This document shows positions 1 to 9,990 of a stretch of 64,000 nucleotides of DNA, one piece after another (position 1 is the stretch's first letter; each line of letters starts with the position of its first letter). The notes beneath the pieces were generated by a model, which did no database searches, was not told where the DNA came from, and was given only the letters and a program-made list of their open reading frames with translations. Origin of the DNA: Lutjanus erythropterus. Taxonomy: Eukaryota; Chordata; Actinopteri; Lutjaniformes; Lutjanidae. The DNA lies in the NCBI GenBank assembly GCA_020091685.1, contig CM034606.1, positions 37,523,228 to 37,587,227 of the forward strand, read 5' to 3'. Both the position numbers and the translations under genes were made by a program.

Positions 1-964
1 CTTGAACAACTAGCACATACCTGTTGCCACGACTTGTGATGGGGAGCTCAAGTATATCAGCTGCAACCTTTTGGAATGGCTCAGTAGCAACAATTGTTTT
101 CATTGGTGCTCGGTGGTGAGGTGTGGGACTCTGTCTTGCATCACATGGAGTAGATTGTTTGCACCACATTTTGATGTCATGTGACATGAATGGCCAGTAG
201 CACAGTTGCTGAGCATGTTTCAGGACTTTATCTGTGGACAGATGATCAGTTACTGCTGATTTCCATGCAGCAACTGTAGGGCAGTGTCTTTTAAAGCATG
301 AGGGACAACAACTTGATGCAGCACTGACTTAGTGGATGGGCTGAAAACTTTATGACAGAGTAAACTATTATAAAAGGTTAGTCTGTGGTACTCTTGCCAA
401 AGTGCTTTTTCAGCTGTCATGCATTTTCTCATGTGCCAATATGGTGGTTTCTGACCTCTAGTTTTCCAGCTGATGACTTCTGACAGTATGTGGTCTTGTT
501 GTTGTTCCTTTTTAAGATCTTCCTCAGGGAGCTGAAGCACAAATGTGGAAGAAACAGACGGTGCAGTACTCTGTAAGTCTGGACCTGAAGGATGTGGTTT
601 GATCTCGTTACAGGAAACTGGTTTGGGGTCAGCACTGCTGAAGCTGTGGTGATGTATGGAGCTGACAGGACAAGATGGGCTCACAGAATGTGAGTGTCTG
701 TCATCAGGGTGTAAACTGGTAGGAGCAGGGCAGAGGGCACTCTGGTCTGTTGGTGTAGTGTCAGCAGGTCGACGTGACATTGCATCTGCATTCAGGTGGT
801 GGCCAGTTTTGTGAATCACAGTCCATTCAAAAGGCTCAAGTTCAAGAGCCCATCCTGCACGAAGGCCAGTTCTGTCATTGTTATTTTTGGAATTCTTGAG
901 ACCCAAGAGGTTTGTGGTCTGTGATAATAACAAAGGACTGCTTGTAGAGGTAGTGACGAAAATG
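1..964 (-). pseudogene. gypsy RNase H end and integrase N-terminal half, truncated by the window edge
   Basis: The frame 250-1047 holds the RNase H end (KTGHHLNADAMSR) and an integrase N-terminal zinc-binding region. Bases 1-249 continue in another frame through the HHCC region into the integrase core (KVAADILELP, containing the first catalytic Asp). Confidence 0.75.
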
Positions 965-2250
965 TCATACCGCCCAGACGATGGCCCACAGCTCTCTATT
1001 GCAGGTTGACCATTTCTTTTCTGACTTTGTGAGAACATGGCTAGCATAGGTGATTACTTTTTCCTGATGTCCCTGTCTCTGAGACAGCACAGCACCAATA
1101 GCGGAGCATGAAGCATCAGTGTAGAGTGAGAATGGCAAGGTGAAATCAGGAAATGTAACAACTGGTGGGTTTGAGAGTGCATGTTTCAGGTAAGTGAATG
1201 CATCCTGACACTGAGAAATCCATTGGAAAGGTACTTTTTTCTCAGTGAGTGCATGTAGTGGGACACTGTGATGTGCAAAGTTCCTGATGAACTTGCAGTA
1301 ATATGAATAAAGTCCTAAGAATGCTCTAACTTCTGTTGCAGAGCGTGGAGTAGGCCAGTCTTGAACACTCTTCACATTTCGTGGGTCTGGCTGAATGCCG
1401 TGTTTGGATACAGCGTGGCCCAAAAACTGTACCTGGTCTGTGGCAAAACAACATTTTGATGGGTTTAGCTTGAGGCCACTTGACTGAAATCTGGAGAGGA
1501 TTTCTTCCAGGTGCTGGAGATGTTCGCTGAAAGAGCGGCTGTAAATGAGTACACCGTCCAAATACACTAGGCAGGTTTTCCATGGGAGGCCACGAAGTAC
1601 CATTTCTATTAAGTTTTGGCATGTGGCCGGAGCATTGGTGTGTCCCATCGGCATAACTTTAAAGTGGTACAGTCTACTGCCTGTTGTGAATGCTGTTTTT
1701 TCACGGACTTCCTCTTCCAGCTCAATCTGCCAATAGCCATGTTGAAGGTCCATTGTGGAGAACCAGGCAGAGCCTGACAGAGCATCTAGTGCATCGTCGA
1801 CTCTGGGAAGAGGGTGGGAATCTTTGATTGTCACCATATTGAGTTTCCTATAATCCAGGCAGAAACGCCATGTGCCGTTTTTCTTGCGCACCAAAACAAC
1901 TGGTGCAACCCAAGGACTATAACTTTCCTCAGTAACATCTGCTTTCAACAGGTTTTCAACTTGAATCTGTATTTCAGCTCTCTGTTCTGGTGTTACTCTG
2001 TAGGCTCTCTGTTTAATTGGTGCAACATCAACAGTGCGAATATGATGCTTGATTATGCCTGTGCGTCCTCTGTCTTCTGAGGTTTTACTGAATACAGCTG
2101 AATATTTGTGAAGCAGAGATTTCAGAGACTGAACTTGGTGAGGTGACAGGCTGGTTTAATTTATCTGTACAGGTGGGGCTAGATCATTCACAGGTGAGGT
2201 GGCACAACATGTCTCTTCAACTAGTATAATGTCAACAGATAAAGCAGAAT
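965..2250 (-). pseudogene. gypsy reverse transcriptase and start of RNase H, catalytic box mutated
   Basis: Minus-strand frame 965-1948 carries successive RT blocks: WVAPVVLVRKKNGTWRFCLD, TMDLQHGYWQIEL and LVYLDGVLIYSR, then the connection domain and the RNase H start LPFSLYTDASCSAIGAVLS. The catalytic YLDD box reads YLDG (codon at 1553-1555), which removes one metal-binding Asp. The N-terminal part lies in 1949-2250 with an in-frame stop near 2158. Confidence 0.88.
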
Positions 2251-2311
2251 GAAACTCACCAAGGTGTTGACCAGAATGCAGCTCAGTGTCATCCCTGGAG
2301 GGATTTAAGAC

Positions 2312-2990
2312 TCAAACAACAGTTGTGCCATTTTGAACTTCACTGAGGGAGTGTGCCACGATGATGTCACAGGCTGGGTTGGGCATGAGAACACCACAGT
2401 AGTCAGTTGGTACAGGAGAAGCAGGTGTAGCTGGTGACACACAGGCTGTGATGAGGGTTTCACTCATAGCTGGGATCTTAGTGGGTGCAAGCACAGACAC
2501 ATTACAGCAGGTGGCCACTTCATGTCCTTTGGACAGAAGAGGAATTTTCATGTCCCAAAGTTGCAATACGTTGATTCTGAGGTCAAGCAGGGCATGGTGT
2601 TTTTCCAGAAAATCCCAACCTAGTATGACTGGCTGGTAAGCACCTCTGAGAACTTCAAATTCCTGCTGCCATACCTGTTTTCCAAGTCTGAGTCCAATGG
2701 TTAATTTGCCTAAGATGTCTAGGCGCTGTCCATTGACTGAACGAGCTGTGGCAGAGGAGGCTGTCATGGGGCGCTTTTTCAGAGCTGGATGAGAGTTTCG
2801 AAAAGTAATCTTCACTCACAATGGAGATAAAAGTGCCAGAGTCTATTAAAGCACACATTTCAATGCCTTCAACAATAGCAAAGATGTCAGAAGAAACAGA
2901 GCTATGAGGTAGTGTACTATTGTCATCACGCATTAGCTGTGGGGTATCATTTTGGGGCTGTGACGCAGTAGCTGATGTTTGCCCCCCCAA
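2312..2990 (-). pseudogene. gypsy aspartic protease, frameshifted
   Basis: The upstream frame (2655-2990) has the catalytic triad as ALIDSGTFISIVS. The downstream frame (2312-2815) has VILGWDFLEKH, the ILGxDF motif that closes retroviral-type proteases. They lie in different frames with the shift near 2800, so no single frame covers the enzyme. Upstream is a basic, Ser/Pro/Arg-rich gag-like tail (2997-3368) with no zinc knuckle visible. Confidence 0.8.
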
Positions 2991-3368
2991 CAGCAGCTAA
3001 TGGAAGTTTCCCTGTCGGTTGGAGCTGGAGTGTGCATACCTTTCAGGAGACTGGAAGTGAACGCTGGATTTAGTGTGTGGACTTGCATCTCTGTGTCGCT
3101 GTGGAGTTGGACTAGGACTGCGTCTGCGTGTGTTAGCGTCACCATCATGGCAACAATACCTGGAGTACTGGTAGGATGGGTGTGATGGGGAGTGGTGCTG
3201 GTCACGTTTGTCATTGTTTTCCCACTCATAGCATCTCTGATGAACAGGGGAAGGAGGACTACGTTCATAGTGGGACTCTGGATCACGACCATAATACTGC
3301 TCAGGTAAGGTGAGTAATAGTCTCTGCGGTGATGTCTGATATGGTAGGGTGATGGAGAGGCACTGCGG

Positions 3369-3752
3369 GTCTGTTATCACTCCACGAGTAACTTTCTTCT
3401 CACCCAGCACCCGTCTTTCATTAACTGTCTTTTTACTTACATTTTCAATAAGTAACGCTTTATTTTTCTGCTCTTGAGTTCTACATTTTATCACTAAGCT
3501 CCCATCTCGAAGAATCTTGGCCATTTCTATGTCATCCACCTTCTTCCTCAACTCCCTGGACAACGTTATAGGGCTTAGACTCATCTGCTCATCTTCCCTC
3601 CTGAATTTAAGTATTATTTTAAATTCCTCCCTATCTACTTTCCTGCGAACGACCCGGTTTCCTTCATCAGAGCTATTCTCCTCTAACTCTAAATTGTAGT
3701 CAAAATCCAAACAGTGTTCAAAATTTCCGCCAACAATCCGACCCAACAACAT
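3369..3752 (-). pseudogene. LINE ORF1-like fragment
   Basis: Minus-strand frame opening at 3752: acidic start, then basic and charged segments (VDREEFKIILKF, SRELRKKVDDIEMAKILRDG, KKVTRGVIT) that resemble the nucleic-acid-binding ORF1 of teleost non-LTR retrotransposons. The resemblance stops at residue 128 (about 3369), where gypsy sequence starts in the same frame, producing a false 251-residue chimera. Family assignment is from recognition only. Confidence 0.5.
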
Positions 3753-4020
3753 TTTCCTGGTTACACTTCCTTGTTATGGGTCACATGTCTCTCAACTAAC
3801 CAACGAGAAGCTAGAAGGACTTCGACTGAGGTAAATGTGTGTGAGACTTAAAGAGGCAGATCCAATGAATTATTTAACTGTTTTTAACAATGCTGCTGTA
3901 AATATTTTAACTTCTAAATATGTAAATAATAATTTTGAACATAAATGTGTAAATAGTTAACTGTACAGACATTGTAAATATATTTTTTAACATATTATGA
4001 AAATAAATGAATTAACTAAA
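3753..4020. other. AT-rich spacer, nothing recognised
   Basis: AT-rich sequence between the ORF1-like fragment and the decayed L1 3' region. Confidence 0.5.
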
Positions 4021-5719
4021 CTTGTAAACCTTACATTGGTATGGATTCTTTCTAAATCAGCACCCACTTTGCTTCAACACAATCATTGGACCATCTTAGA
4101 AATGTATTTATTTGTGTTGGATTAGAGTAGCTCTGCAGGTTTTGAGCAGCTAAACCACCACACTCTCTTTTGAAAGATATGGTAGGAACTGGTATTGTTA
4201 ATGTCTGAAACAGGAAGATAAAAATCATTTTAATTGTATCTACTCATTGAAGAATGGAGTAACATTTTCCACCTATTTAAGTCAAATTACATTTTTTCCT
4301 CTAAAGGCTCATTTTGACTTCATACAGTTTGATCCTTTGAATGAAAATTGCCAAATTTTCATTCTGCTTTGATTCCATTTGAAGTTAAAGTTGTTCTTAG
4401 TCATCTGTGTTAATTAATTACCAGTGGTTTTTGATTCGTATTTGGTTTAATTTATTTTGTATCCTAAAAAATCACTGTATCAATTATTGAGCCATTTAAA
4501 GCTGCTAATGAGGTTTCAGGTGATGTTATATACTTATGTATATAACAACACCTGAAACCTGACATCATCAAACCTGACCATGACATTATCAGCATACAAT
4601 GCCAGCTTATGGACCCCCTGTCCTATTGTGACTCCTTTAATAAGGCTCTGCTGTGTCACTGCTTCAGCTAAAGGTTCCATGCAAATAATAAAAATCAGTC
4701 CAGAGAATGGATCTCACTGTCCAGTTTCCTTCTGTATTTTCTAACTGTCTTGACAGGGTAGCATTGACCTTTACTTGTGCTACAGGGTTTTTAAATCTTT
4801 CTTGCAACCATGAGATAAATTTGGATGAAATCCAAAAGCTTTGGCTGCATTAAAAATATAGGGTCATAGTACCCCATTGAATGCTTTTTCTGCCTCAATT
4901 GTTAGCAAAATACATATTTATTTTATTTTTTTGACAGCAATCAATTATATGTGAAGTGTGCCTTATATTATCTGCTAAATACCTACTAGAGACAAAACCA
5001 CACTGGTCCCTATTTATTATATTTGGAATGATTTCTTTTAATCTCTCTGCTATTGTCGATGATAATATTTTTTGAGCTGTATTAAATATTGATACTGGCC
5101 TGTAAGATGAACACTCAGTTACGTCTTTGCCTTCTTTAGGAATGACAGTGATTACTGATGGATTCCAAGTTGGTGCCCAGATTCCTGCTTCCAAAGCGAA
5201 ATGATAAACTTTATGCAGAAGTTGGGGTTAGCAGTAATTTAAACTAAAATTCATTTGTGTACCCATCATCCTCTGGAGTCTTTCCCTTTGTAAGTTTCTT
5301 TATTTGTCTTGATATTTCATCTATTGAAATTGTTTTATGAGGAATGTGCTGATGAGGAAAGACTTGCTTTAATCAAAGTTTTCCCAAATACATTTCCCTT
5401 TATGTCTTTTCCTTTATTTCTGACTCATTCTTACATAGAGTCTCTTAAAATATTGCAAACATCTTTGCTATGTCCTCTTTAACAGTTATGATTTTAGTGG
5501 TATCATCTTTTCTATAAGATTTACAAGTTTTTGTTTAGTAAATGTGAGTTGTCTCTCTATTTTCTCTGACAGTAATTTATCCACTTCCAAACATTTCTTT
5601 TTTATTTGCATGTTAATGTTGGTATTAGGGTTAAGTTTATGCCTATCCTCCAGTTTAGTTTGTACTTCAAGTCTTTCTTAAATTGCTTATTCTGTCTTTT
5701 CTTTTCAGATACATAAGTT
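4021..5719 (-). pseudogene. L1 reverse transcriptase and C-terminal region, decayed
   Basis: The clearest stretch is 4895-5194: VITVIPKEGKDVTECSSYRP, then NRDQCGFVSSRYLADNIRHT, RT blocks of the L1 clade. Downstream, TIEAEKAFN and LALYADN are the decayed metal-binding DAEKAFD and FADD boxes. The last visible coding similarity is near 4150. A 50-bp hairpin interrupts it at 4511-4560. Confidence 0.8.
4511..4560. repeat. 23-bp inverted repeat (hairpin) inside the L1 RT
   Basis: Arms 4511-4533 and 4538-4560 pair at 22 of 23 positions around a TTAT loop. The outer arms are AGGTTTCAGGTG and CACCTGAAACCT. It lies just after the FADD-equivalent. Confidence 0.85.
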
Positions 5720-6153
5720 CCCTTTTGGTCGGTACACTTGTTACAACACATGAGTATGGGGATTGCGTCCTCGCAAGACCAACCTGAAGAACTTTATCAA
5801 CACGCCTGTCAAGGCCAATGAGACTGTAGCAGGCAGGGGAAGCCCCGCCTTCCCCTCGGAGAATAAAACGCCCTGCTCAGTCTCATCCCCTCAATCTAAA
5901 CTGCACTTCATCTCGCAAAACTGACGTGGAACTCTTGCCAGCGACTCAACTGTTCTTCAGGAGGGAGCTAGCTCACCTCCTGAAGAACAGGGGCGTCATT
6001 AGCAAGGTTCGTTTTTGTGCCGTGGTTTAGCTTGCTAATTGGCCGTACTTTTATCCGTTTAGCCGTGCTAACAGTGTATTAGTTTAGCCACGCTAACTAA
6101 TACGCTCTGCCACACCACTCTTGCCTGTTTAGCTACGCTGACACGAGACTGGA

Positions 6154-6700
6154 ATGGCCCCGGAGAAAAAGAGAGGCTCACCTAGCACGTCTAGCCGAGC
6201 TAGCGTGACTAGAAAGCCCAAATCTCGTCTCTGCCCGAGTGCCTGCAGTTACTGTCTGTCGGAGATGGACACACACAATGTATATATATGTTGCACGCTA
6301 AGGCGGCACTTGCGGCACTTGCTAACCCGGAGTCGTGTGCACACTGTCGCCGGCTCCGTAAATCAACTCTGGAGAGACGCGTGGCTTTCCTGATGAAAGT
6401 GTTAGGAAGCCCGGCTGCTCGGGACGACCCCATGCTGTCTGAAACTGCCGAGTCCCCCGCAGGTATGGACCTGGCAGGTGGAGACTACGAGTGCGGAGCG
6501 GGGCAGTCATGGGGGGAACACATGGATGAAGTTCATCCCACCATTGAATACGAGGGTGCCGAAGAGGACCCGATCAGCTATGCTGTTACGGAGGTGACAC
6601 CGCTGGGTGTTCCTTCCGATGATGAGCTGTCTCTCGCCGCCTTAGGGGGTTTCTCAGAGGGAGAGGCTGAAGCTGGAGGGGAAGATGATGGAGAGGAGCA
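6154..6700 (+). pseudogene. DIRS gag-like ORF, frameshifted
   Basis: Starts MAPEKKRGSPSTSSRASVTR with a Cys-rich patch, then changes frame near 6290 to one encoding AHCRRLRKSTLERRVAFLMK and an acidic Gly/Glu-rich region to about 6690. The opening basic segment and the short C-x2-C groups resemble gag proteins of fish DIRS elements. It then runs into the recombinase with no RT between. Confidence 0.65.
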
Positions 6701-7416
6701 GTGCCAAACCAATGATTCCTCAGTGGGACCTGAAGCTGGTCCTCGAGGTGCTGTGCAGTGCTCCCTTTGAACCGTTACAGTCTGTGGGTATCGATATACT
6801 CTCATATAAGACGGCTTTCTTGTTATCCCTGTGTTCAGCGAAGCGTATTGGGGACATGCATGCACTCTCTGTTCATCCGTCGTGCATGCAGTTCGCACTG
6901 AATGACTCTAAAGTGATGTTGTGCCCTAATCCCACATACATCTCTAAGGTGCCTGCTTTGTCATATAAAGTAATGGCTTGTGAGCTGTCATCTTTCTCAC
7001 CGCCCCCATTTGCATCTGCTGAACAACAGCGCTTGCACAAACTATGTCCCGTGTGCGTGCTGCGCATATACATTAACCGTACACGGGAGATGCAGCGGAC
7101 GGAGCAGCTGTTCGTCTGCTTTGCCAAACCAGTGAAGGGAAAAGCACTATCCAAACAATGCCTCTCTCACTGGGTGGTGGAGGCGATTTCCCGTGCTTAC
7201 GCGTGTAAGGACGCACAAATGCCTGGTGGAGTGCGTGCCCACTCCACCAGAGGCATGGCAGCGTCTTGGCCTCTCTTTAAGGGAGTGTCAGTGGAGGATG
7301 TCTGCTCTGCCGCGAGCTGGGCCTCTCCTCATACGTTCATGAAATTTTACTGCCTGGATGTGACAGCACATGATGTCACTCAGACTGTGCCCTCAGCAGG
7401 GAAGTCATGTAGCTAA
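6685..7416 (+). CDS. DIRS tyrosine recombinase
   Basis: A 243-residue frame that is open from end to end and retains the tyrosine-recombinase residues: Arg54 in SAKRIGD, His186 and Arg189 in AHSTRG, His216 in SPHTF and Tyr222 in KFYCLDV. This enzyme integrates the circular DNA intermediate of DIRS elements in place of a DDE integrase. The true N-terminus is unclear because the ATG lies at the gag deletion junction; a CPVC pair sits at 121-124. Still intact despite the element lacking RT. Confidence 0.85.
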   Translation: MMERSSAKPMIPQWDLKLVLEVLCSAPFEPLQSVGIDILSYKTAFLLSLCSAKRIGDMHALSVHPSCMQFALNDSKVMLCPNPTYISKVPALSYKVMACELSSFSPPPFASAEQQRLHKLCPVCVLRIYINRTREMQRTEQLFVCFAKPVKGKALSKQCLSHWVVEAISRAYACKDAQMPGGVRAHSTRGMAASWPLFKGVSVEDVCSAASWASPHTFMKFYCLDVTAHDVTQTVPSAGKSCS

Positions 7417-7557
7417 GTCGCGGATACTGCTGTGCCAGGGCCGGAACTTCTCAGTCTAGCTGCTAGGGTGCCTTGGGGCGTGATGCTAGATCCCCATACT
7501 CATGTGTTGTACCTCGTTTCTCTCCCTCAGAGAACATTGGTTATATTCATAACCCCC

Positions 7558-7861
7558 AGTTATTATTTCGCCTCTTGATACAGCTTTTGCCCTTTCCCTG
7601 AAGGTGATCTCATTGGTTTCCCCTGTACCATTTAGTTCAAATATTCATTTATGCATTTTTTTCTGTAAACTACTGTAATCTTACAAGAGTGAATTGTTCA
7701 TTCTCCATAGATGTTTCCATTTGGAGTTTAATTTCACCTTTAAGGTAATCATCGCATGATCTGACAAAGTCATTGTTCCAATGACACACTGACTAATCAA
7801 GGAGATTAGTTTTTTAAACAAAGAAATAATCTAGTCTACTCCAAGTGAAATGTCTAGCAGA
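7558..7861 (-). pseudogene. L1 endonuclease, C-terminal segment
   Basis: Resumes as ARHFTWSRLDYFFVSKTNLL, then LSDHAMITLKVKL, where the SRxDYFF and SDHA boxes are the last catalytic blocks of the endonuclease. Then comes an RT-upstream linker ending SRGEIIT at the DIRS junction. Confidence 0.82.
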
Positions 7862-8802
7862 TGTAGGCGAGGGGTTGGTAGGTATGGAATTATGACATAA
7901 GGGAAGGATAGGGATTATGCCAGACAACACCACCTGGGGAATTTCACCCCAGGAAATACTTAAAGCACCTCAATTATTGTGTAAAGGGTAAATGTAAGGC
8001 ACACAGGCTCATTACTGACCACAGGTGGAGACGTGTATTAAATTAAAATGGAAACTTTTATTGAAAAACAAAATAATCAAAACAATAGCAGGGGCTGGAG
8101 CTGCTATAAAAAGAAAATAATTATTAATGAACAAGCGATAACAAGTAGCTAGATAAAAACACTTTATTACAATATATGTTAAAAGGGGCCTTGATATAAA
8201 TTCTAAAAAGGGTGAACAATACAGTAGTTAAAAACTCAGCCCAACTTAAGCAAAACTAATGAAACTAAGAACTGAGCTGCGGCCACTTGGAAAAGGCAGA
8301 CTACTCAGGGGTGCCTAGGGGTGCTGCCACTAATCACCGCAAGGGGGCACAGCAAACAACACAGCAATCCTCAAACAGAAAATTGGGCAGGAGGACCTGA
8401 AACAAAGCAGAAAATACAATTAGCCGGGCTCCCACACTTCATATTAAAACTGGTGATGAAACATCCTACTCATTACCTCGAGGTCTGGGCTCTAATACAC
8501 AGCAGGGCAGAAGGAAAGTCAACGGTACCTGGCCAACCAACACATTGCACATGCTTAGCAAGACTAAAGTGCAAGTACAATTGTACACAAACAGGCTTTT
8601 GTAAGCACATACCTGGTGTGAGCAAACATTCACAGCCAACAGCAGGGACAGGACATGAAGCAGGAAAAGAGAGGGAGAGGAAAAGCCTACAGGTGCCTTA
8701 TATTCCCTGGCTCTGATAAGGAGGTTGGAACAAGGGAGGAGTCAGGCCCAGGCTGCATTCAACCTATTTACTGCCCTGCACTGCTGGAGGAGTCCCATCA
8801 CA
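7862..8802 (-). mobile_element. Solo LTR (941 bp) in the L1 endonuclease
   Basis: The insert reads TGTGATGG...CCTACA on the minus strand (TG...CA ends) and is flanked by a 4-bp duplication, CAGA at 7858-7861 and 8803-8806. Minus-strand signals are consistent with an LTR: a TATA-like AATATAAGG near 8700 and AATAAAG near 8163. No coding sequence belongs to it. Deleting it restores FSARHF in the LINE. Confidence 0.7.
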
Positions 8803-9180
8803 CAGAGAAATATGTATAATCTTTAGTTGCTGGATATAATGTGCTCCATACGTCCATCAGTCCTATTTATATGGGTTCTTCTTTGCTATTGTAGCTGTTT
8901 TTTCAGCCTTATATGTTCCACCTTCTGAGTACATATTAGGCTTAAGGACCAGGTTAAAGTCTGCACCAGTAATAATTACTCCTTTACTCTGTGTCATTAT
9001 TAACTCCACTACCAGAACAGATCTTCCCTCTCTGTCCTGTACACTTTTTGTCTTTTCAAAAGGAATGTGGGCTTTTATAATTGTAGCAACACCCCCCCCT
9101 TCATGCTGAACTATATGAAGATGAAAATACCTGTTCATCTGTTTTTTTTCTTTCTTCAACTGCTGTTTTTTTTTTCTTAA
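8803..9180 (-). pseudogene. L1 endonuclease, central segment
   Basis: Frame 8863-9219 on the minus strand shows GGGVATIIKAHIPFEKTK, GRSVLVVELI and GADFNLVLKP (the GDFN motif of APE-type endonucleases, here GADFN). It then reads GLMDVWSTLYPATKDYTYFS up to the solo-LTR junction at 8803. Confidence 0.82.
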
Positions 9181-9927
9181 AGGAGAATTGTGTGATTTCC
9201 AGTGGCATCTAGCGTTCAAACCTTAGATTGCAACTAAGAGGATTTACCCCGACACCGCCCCTCTCTCACCAAGAGTACGGTGGCCGTCAGCGGACAAAAT
9301 GGCGAGCGAAAGCTATCTCACAACAAACTACAATTTTGTGTGTAGGATGAATTACCTGTCCAGCAGAAAACAGGCAACCTCGGCGTCACTGTGAAAACGT
9401 TTGTCCTCCATCAGCGATTTCCAACGTGTAAACGCTATGCCGATGTTGATTCGTGTTTTTGCCGTTTCCTGTCATGCTTGTGTTTACTTTCTTCGCATCT
9501 CCGCTTCTTGGATGACGGGGATTCACTGTCCGCTGCTTTTTGTTCTGGTACAGTGTATGTATGATCCTCCAATTGTCAAAACTGTGCCAGTCAAGGTTCA
9601 CAACGCTAAATGGTCTGCCAGCAATCACCCGCGTCTATCCTCCCCCTCTACTTCCGTGTTTACGCTGCGGCATCTACGTAAGGTTGCCATGGGCTTCCCA
9701 AGACTCACTGTTAGTGCAGTTTGTCCACTCTGCGCTGCCGTAGACGGCGCAGGATGATGATCTCCGTAAGTCGACCCGACAGTATGTAACTATAAATGGC
9801 TATTTCTAAAGTAACGGGAACATATAGATTATGAATTTACGTTGATTGATAATAATAAATAACATACTTATATATAATATATCTCATTTATGTACATAAA
9901 TTCCCTTAATTATTACACACTGGTCCT
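9181..9927. mobile_element. TTAA-flanked MITE with GC-rich centre
   Basis: Bounded by TTAA at 9177-9180 and 9928-9931, with related ends AGGAGAATTGTGTGAT and, inverted, AGGACCAGTGTGTAAT. It interrupts the first codons of the L1 endonuclease in the Lys-rich run after NNCI. TTAA duplication is used by piggyBac and Kolobok transposases. No transposase frame inside. Related right ends occur near 12397 and 38290. Confidence 0.75.
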
Positions 9928-9990
9928 TTAATACAGTTATTGAGACCATTAACATTTAAAGAAATTATATTCAAGTTACTCATAAAATAG

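Larger units (their letters stand above)
1..3369 (-). mobile_element. Ty3/gypsy-type LTR retrotransposon relic (internal part, runs off the left edge)
   Basis: Read on the minus strand the order is gag tail, aspartic protease, reverse transcriptase, RNase H and integrase, the Ty3/gypsy order. Frames change several times and there is an in-frame stop near 2158. The integrase core begins near the window edge. No LTR is visible. The right end joins a LINE ORF1-like fragment at about 3369. Decayed and not expected to be active. Confidence 0.88.
5720..7557 (+). mobile_element. DIRS-type retroelement, internally deleted (gag + tyrosine recombinase)
   Basis: Bounded by inverted repeats: CAACACATGAGTATGGGGAT at about 5753 and its complement, ending in CATGTGTTG, at about 7488-7508, with an extended right arm to 7557. 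It contains gag and a tyrosine recombinase, but the RT/RNase H/methylase block expected between them is absent. Inserted in the L1 between codons of EIIT and YVSEKK, with AGTT at both junctions (5716-5719, 7558-7561). DIRS elements normally make no target duplication, so AGTT may be the integration site itself. Confidence 0.85.
4021..9990 (-). mobile_element. L1-clade LINE relic broken by three later insertions
   Basis: On the minus strand the endonuclease begins near 9990 (LNIISLNVNGLNNCI) and continues at 9180-8803 and 7861-7558, followed by RT at 5719-4560 and a C-terminal KRECGGLAAQN block near 4150. The gaps are precisely three foreign inserts (9181-9927, 7862-8802, 5720-7557). Removing them restores continuous L1 reading across each junction. 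The host LINE still has many stops and lacks part of the RT thumb region. Confidence 0.85.
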
